The notes beneath the pieces were generated by a model. That model saw only the letters and a list, made by a program, of their open reading frames with translations. It was not told the origin of the DNA and ran no database searches. Of a stretch of 64,000 nucleotides of DNA, positions 59,422 through 64,000 are shown piece by piece. The stretch spans positions 76,400,001-76,464,000 of the forward strand of contig NC_064838.1 in the NCBI RefSeq assembly GCF_024166365.1, written 5' to 3'. Each line of letters starts with the position of its first letter. Position 1 is the stretch's first letter. The position numbers were made by a program, and so were the translations under genes. Source of the DNA: Elephas maximus indicus (taxonomy: Eukaryota; Chordata; Mammalia; Proboscidea; Elephantidae).

Positions 59422-59813
59422 TGTCTTAGTTATCTAGAGCTGCCATAACAGAAATACCACGCATGGGTGGCTTGAACAAACAGAAATTTATAGCCTCATG
59501 TTTTAGGAGGCTAAAAGTCTGAATTCAGGGTGCTGGCTCTAGGGAAAAGCTTTCTTTCTCTGTCAGCTCTGGAGGAAGATCCTTGTCTCTTCTGAGCTTA
59601 TGTTCTTGGGCAATCTTCATGTGGCTAGGCATCTCCCTTCCCCCATCTCTGCTTCTCTAGCTTGATTGTTTAATCTCTTTTATGTCTCTGCACCCTACAC
59701 TAATCTTGCCTAATTAGCATAACAAAACAATCCATTCCTATATGAGATTACAACCACAGACATAGAGACCAGGGCTTATATACTTTTGGGGGAACACAAT
59801 TCAGTCCATAATA
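59422..59813 (-). mobile_element. 5' LTR of the MaLR element
   Basis: tgtcttagttatctagagct to attcagtccataata on the plus strand. Better preserved than the 3' LTR. The minus strand carries tataaatttctgtttgttca near its end. Confidence 0.8.
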
Positions 59814-59990
59814 GGATGCTATTGTAAATGGTATTGTATTCTTGTTTTCATTTCAGAATTCTCTTTGTTAGTGTAGAGGAATCCAACTAATTTTTTGTGT
59901 TGATCTTGTACCTTGCCACTTTGCTGCATCTTTCTTTTGGATAATATTTTGAGTTTTATAGTTTTTTAGAGAGAGGCCAGGCATCTATAA

Positions 59991-60149
59991 AAGAGAAACC
60001 CACTGTGATACAGTGGGCTAATATGTAGGAATTTTATTCATCTTAATATAACAGTTCCATGTAAATGGCCCAGAATGGAAGGGCAGTAGCTCTTCTCTTT
60101 TGCATTATAAGACCCAGGTTACTTCCAAGTGGTTGCTTGGTCATCTCCT
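59991..60149. other. Unassigned sequence beyond the old L1
   Basis: No family recognised. Short stretch between the old L1 and a DNA-transposon relic. Confidence 0.5.
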
Positions 60150-60240
60150 AGAACTTATATGTTCAAAGTGTGCTCCTCCTGCTAGCATCATTGGCATCAC
60201 CTGGGAGTTTATTAGAAATGCAGAATTCTGGGCCAACTAC
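60150..60240. mobile_element. MER5-like DNA transposon relic, cut by RTE
   Basis: ttcaaagtgtgctcctcctg, then ggcatcacctgggagtttat and agaaatgcagaattctgggc are typical of MER5A-class hAT MITEs. The other half is replaced by the RTE at 60245. Confidence 0.7.
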
Positions 60241-60244
60241 AGGC

Positions 60245-61325
60245 CTTGTTGTTACTAGTTGTTAGGTGGTGTCGAGTTGGTGCCAACTCATAGTGACCCT
60301 ATATAGAAAAGACTGTAACACTGCCTGGTCCTGTGTCATCCTCACAATTGTTGTTATGTTTGAGCCCATTGTTGCAGCCACTGTGCCAATTCATCTCATT
60401 GAGGGTCTTCCTCTTTTTTGTTGACTCTCAACTTTACAAAGCATGATGTCCTTCTCCACAGATTGGTTCCTCCTAATAACATGTCCAAAGTAATCGAGAC
60501 GAAATCTCACCATCCTCGCTTCTAAGGAGCATTCTGGTTGTACTCCTTTCAAGACAGATTTGTTCTTTCTTCTGGCAGTCCTTGGTATATTCAATATTCT
60601 TTGTCAACACCATAATTCAAAGGCATCAATCTTCTATATTCATTGTCCAGCTTTCACATGAATATGAGACTACTGAAAACACCATTGCTTGGGCCAAGCA
60701 CACCTTAGTCCTTAAAGTGATATCTTTGCTTTTTAACACTTTAAAGATTTCTTTTGCAGCAGATTTGCCCAGTAAAATTTGTCACTTGATTTCTTGACTG
60801 CTGTTTCCATGAGTGTTGATTTTGGATCCAAGTAAAATGAAATCCTTGACAACTCCAATATTTTCTCCATTTATCGTGGTGGCATTTATTGTTCCAGTTG
60901 TAAGGATTTTTATATTTTTGATGTTGAGGTATAATCCATACTGATTGCTGTGATCTTTGATCTTCATCAGTTCGTGCTTCAAGTTCTCTGTGCTTTCAGC
61001 AAGTAAGGTTGTGTCATATGTATATTGCAGGTTGTTAAACAGTCTTCCTCCAATTCTGATGCTGCATTTTTCTTATTATAGCCTGGCTTCTCGGATTATT
61101 TATTCAGCATGCAGATTGAATAAATATGGTGAATGGATACAATGCTGATGCACAACCTTTCTGAAACCACATAGCTTCCCCTTGTTCTGTTCAAATGACT
61201 GCTTCTTGTTCTACGTACAGGTTCCTCACATGCAAATTAAGTGTTTTAGAATTGCCATTCTTCACGGTGTTATCCAAAAGTTGTTATGATCCACACAGTC
61301 AAATGCCTTTGCACAGTCAATAAAA
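60245..61325 (-). mobile_element. RTE-type LINE, 5'-truncated, about 1.1 kb
   Basis: Antisense from the tail (tagttgttaggtggtgtcga) to the RT motif A neighbourhood (atccacacagtcaaatgcct at about 61290). Several indels; the minus-strand piece 60782-60982 covers the region just after the YADD motif (LMKIKDHSNQYGLYLNIKN). Dead. Confidence 0.87.
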
Positions 61326-61860
61326 AATGGACCTAATGAATCATAATTTGACTTTTTACCCTAGCGGATTCATATGTACATTATAGTTTGAGAAGAATTA
61401 CCCTAGAGCGCTATCATCTATAGCTATAATGCCACCTTCCTGGTTTTAGGTATCAAGAATGGGAAAAAAGCTTGAGGAGTATACAGTCAACATTTGCCAT
61501 TTCAGCCTGGAAGTTACACATATTTCTTCTGTTTACATCCAATTAACAAGAACTTAGTTACAGAGCTGCACCTGGCTGCAAAGGGGGCTGGGGAAAGTGA
61601 GAACTTCTTGGGAGATCATGCACCTCGATATCACCTATTACTGCAGAGGAAGGAGAGAGTGGATTCACAGAAACATGAACTCCCCATTATTGTCAAGTAC
61701 AATTGTGATAAAATGAAAATCCCTACCTTTAGAGTTCACATTACAGTAGATAATGCTATTTCATAAAGCCCAATAAGAAGTCCATAGTTTTTATACACTC
61801 CCAGGATTAGAAGAAATTGTGTGAATATTACTAAAACTAGTGATTGCCAGTTTTTTAAAT
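61326..61860. other. Unassigned interval with a 90-codon frame
   Basis: 61494-61766 (+) is open for 90 codons, but the product resembles nothing I know and base composition is like the flanks. Probably chance. Confidence 0.45.
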
Positions 61861-64000
61861 AATTTTTATTGTGCTTTAAGTGAAAGTTTATAAATTAAGT
61901 CAGTCTCTCACATAAAAACTTACATACACCTTTCTACATATTCCCAATTACTCTCCCCCCCTCCCCGTGAGACAGCCTGCTCCCTCCTTCCACTCTCTCT
62001 TTTCGTGACCATTTTGTCAGCTTCTAAGCTCCTCTACCCTCCCATCTCCCCTCCAGGCAGGAGATGCCAACGTAGTCTCAAGTGTCCACCTGAACCAAGT
62101 AGCTCACGCCTCACCAGCATCCCTCTCCAACCCATTGTCCAGTCCAATCCCTGTCTGATGAGTTGGCTTCGGGGATGGTTCCTGTCCTGGGCCAACAGAA
62201 GGTCTGGGGGCCATGATCACCGGGGTTCTTCTAGTCTCAGTCTGACCATTAAGTCTGGTCTTTTTATGAGAATTTGGGGTCTGCATCCCACTGATCTCCT
62301 GCTCCCTCAGGGGTTCTCTGTTGTGTTCCCTATCAGGGCAGTCATCAGTTGTAGCCAGGCATCATCTAGTTCTCCTGGTCTCAGGACGATGTAGTCTCTG
62401 GTTCATGTAGCTCTTTCTGTCTCTTGGGCTCGTTTTTATCTTGTGTCCTTGGTGTTCTTCATTCTCCTTTGATCCAGGTGGGTTGAGACTCATCGATGCA
62501 TCTTAGATGGCCACTTGCTAGCATTTAAGACCCCAGATGCCACTCTTCAAAGTGGGATGCAGAATGCTTTCTTAATACATTTTCTTATGCCAACTGACTT
62601 AGATGTCCCCTGAAACCATGGTTCCCAAACCCCTGCCACTGCTTCACTGACCTTCGAAGCATACAGTTTATTCAGGAAACTGCTTTGCTTTCGTTTAGTC
62701 CGTTTGTGCTGACCTCCAATGTGTTTAGTGTTATCCTTGCCTTCACCTAAAGTAGTTCTTGTCTACTATCTATTTAGTAAATACACCTCTCCCACCCTCC
62801 CTTCCTCCCGCCTCTCTTAACCACAAAAGAGTGTGTTCTTTTCAATTTAAACTATTTCTCAAAATCTTATAATAGTGGTCTTATATAATATTTGTCCTTT
62901 TGCAAGTGACTAATTTCACTCATCATAATGCCTTCCATGTTTCTTCATGTTATGAAATGTTTCACAGATTCCTCACTGTTCTTTATCGATAGGTAGTATT
63001 CTACTGTGTGAATATACCATAATTTATTTATCCATTCATCCGTTGATGGGCACCTTGGTTGGTTCCATCTTTTTTGCTATTTTAAACAGTGCTGCAATAA
63101 ACATGGGTATTCATATATATGCATTTGTGTAAAGGCTCTTATTTCTCTAGGATATATTCTGAGGAGTGGGATTGCTGGGTCATATGGTAGTTCTATTTCT
63201 AGCTTTTTAAGGAAGCACCAAATTGATTTCCAAAGTGGTTGTACCATTTAACATTCCCACCAGCAGTGTAGAAGTGTTCCAATCTCTCCACAGCCTCTCC
63301 AACATTTATTATTTTGTGTTTTTTGGATTAATGCCAACCTTGTTGGAGTGAGATGGAATCTCATTGTGGTTTTAATTTGCATTTCTCTAATGGCTAATGA
63401 TCGAGAGCATTTCCTCATATATCTGTTAGCCCCCTGAATGTCTTCTTTAGTGAAGGGACTGTTTATATCCTTTGCCCATTTTTTAATTGGATTGTTTCTC
63501 TTTTTGTGGTTGACTTTAGCAGAGTCATGTAGATTTTAGAGATCAGGCACTGGTCGGAGATGTCACAGCTGAAAATTTTTTCCCAGTCTGTAGGTGGTCT
63601 TTTTACTCTTTTGGTGAAGTCTTTAGATGAGCATAGGTGTTTGTTTTTTAGGAGCTCCCAATTATCTGGTTTCTCTTCATCATTTTTGGTAATGTTTTGT
63701 ATTCTGTTTATGCCATGAATTAGGGCTCCTAACATTGTCCCTATTTTTTCTTCCATGATCTTTATCATTTTAGATTTTATGTTTAGGTCTTTGATCCATT
63801 TGGAGGTAGTTTTTGTGCATGGTGTGAGGTATGGTTCCTGTTTCATTTTTTTGCAGATGGATATCCACTGGGCCTTTGTCAAATATCAGCTGCTCATATG
63901 TGGATGGATTTATATCTGGATTCTCAATTCTGTTCCACTGGTCTATGAGTCTGTTGTACCACTACCAGGCTGTTTTGACTACTGTGGAGGTATAATAGGT
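61861..64000 (-). mobile_element. L1-C: LINE-1, 3' part, cut by the window end
   Basis: Antisense L1 of the same lineage as L1-B. The 3' end lies at 61861 (minus-strand AATAAA at 61870-61865), then the 3' UTR (to about 62960). The ORF2 C-terminal region extends to the window end. The minus-strand piece 63463-63882 encodes ISICKKMKQEPYLTPCTKT and RVKRPPTDWEKIFSCDISDQ. Its 5' part lies outside the window. Confidence 0.93.

Larger units (their letters stand above)
57382..59813 (-). mobile_element. Complete MaLR/ERVL-type LTR element, non-autonomous
   Basis: Two related LTRs in the same orientation flank about 1.66 kb of internal sequence, total 2.4 kb, the usual size of a MaLR element. On the minus strand the primer-binding site (59416 down to 59401) resembles the tRNA-Leu type used by ERVL. 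A purine-rich stretch precedes the 3' LTR. Flanks gggtg (57377-57381) and ggatg (59814-59818) look like a 5-bp target duplication with one change. It interrupts the old minus-strand L1. Confidence 0.85.
45652..59990 (-). mobile_element. Old minus-strand L1, host of nested insertions
   Basis: Antisense L1 3' UTR (45652-47520, e.g. tctagttcttctggtcttag) leads into antisense ORF2 (47694-49186). It continues after L1-B at 57177-57381 and after the MaLR element at 59814-59990 (gctattgtaaatggtattgt). The minus-strand piece 47879-48151 still reads MVQPLWKTLLCFLKKLEIEI. Insertions inside it are the SINEs at 46195 and 47520, the LTR at 46812, an RTE end at 48305, L1-B, and the MaLR element. Confidence 0.85.

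Noticed and set aside
61494-61766. 90-codon plus-strand open frame
   Set aside because: No family resemblance, no splice or promoter context that I can support, and the length is within chance for this composition.

Overview
This window is mammalian genomic DNA: AT-rich, gene-poor and crowded with retrotransposons. It almost certainly comes from an afrotherian, most likely a proboscidean (elephant lineage). The basis is the mix of repeats: many AfroSINE-type tRNA-derived SINEs, many RTE-type LINE fragments whose 3' tail resembles the SINE tail, and an L1 lineage about 8 kb long. I name these families from memory of their sequences; no database search was possible. The only cellular protein genes I can support are olfactory receptors (ORs) of family 4. 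They match the OR4C/OR4P/OR4S neighbourhood that lies on 11q11 in human.

Layout. 1-865: 3' part of a plus-strand RTE LINE. About 865-9335 and 10476-23884: two tandem copies of one segment, each with an intact 310-codon OR4C16-like gene (6326-7258 and 18381-19313). The copies have diverged by separate SINE, RTE and LTR insertions and by deletions. About 26636-28465: a third, partial copy that stops before the receptor. 28465-36930: low-copy DNA with SINEs and a minus-strand OR4S2-like pseudogene (33666-34568).

36931-44288: a near full-length plus-strand L1 (L1-A) with broken ORFs and no 3' end. 44289-45651: an old L1 piece, an RTE piece and unassigned DNA. 45652-59990: an old minus-strand L1 that hosts SINEs, a solo LTR, a complete 8 kb L1 with target-site duplication (L1-B, 49187-57164, intact ORF1, broken ORF2) and a complete minus-strand MaLR/ERVL-type element (57382-59813). 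59990-61860: DNA-transposon and RTE remnants plus unassigned sequence. 61861-64000: another minus-strand L1 (L1-C), cut by the window end.

The two intact receptors are typical one-coding-exon class A GPCRs, each with a splice acceptor 43 nt before the ATG. Nearly everything else is explained by retrotransposition. SINEs were probably mobilised by the RTE machinery, L1 inserted into L1, and shared versus private insertions order the events around the OR duplication. No CRISPR, rRNA, functional tRNA or prokaryote-like gene was found. The most notable observations are the loss of the NPxxY asparagine in the second receptor, a 146-bp templated duplication, a tRNA-Gly-derived SINE, tandem monomers in the L1 5' UTR, and an antisense open frame shared by two L1 3' UTRs.
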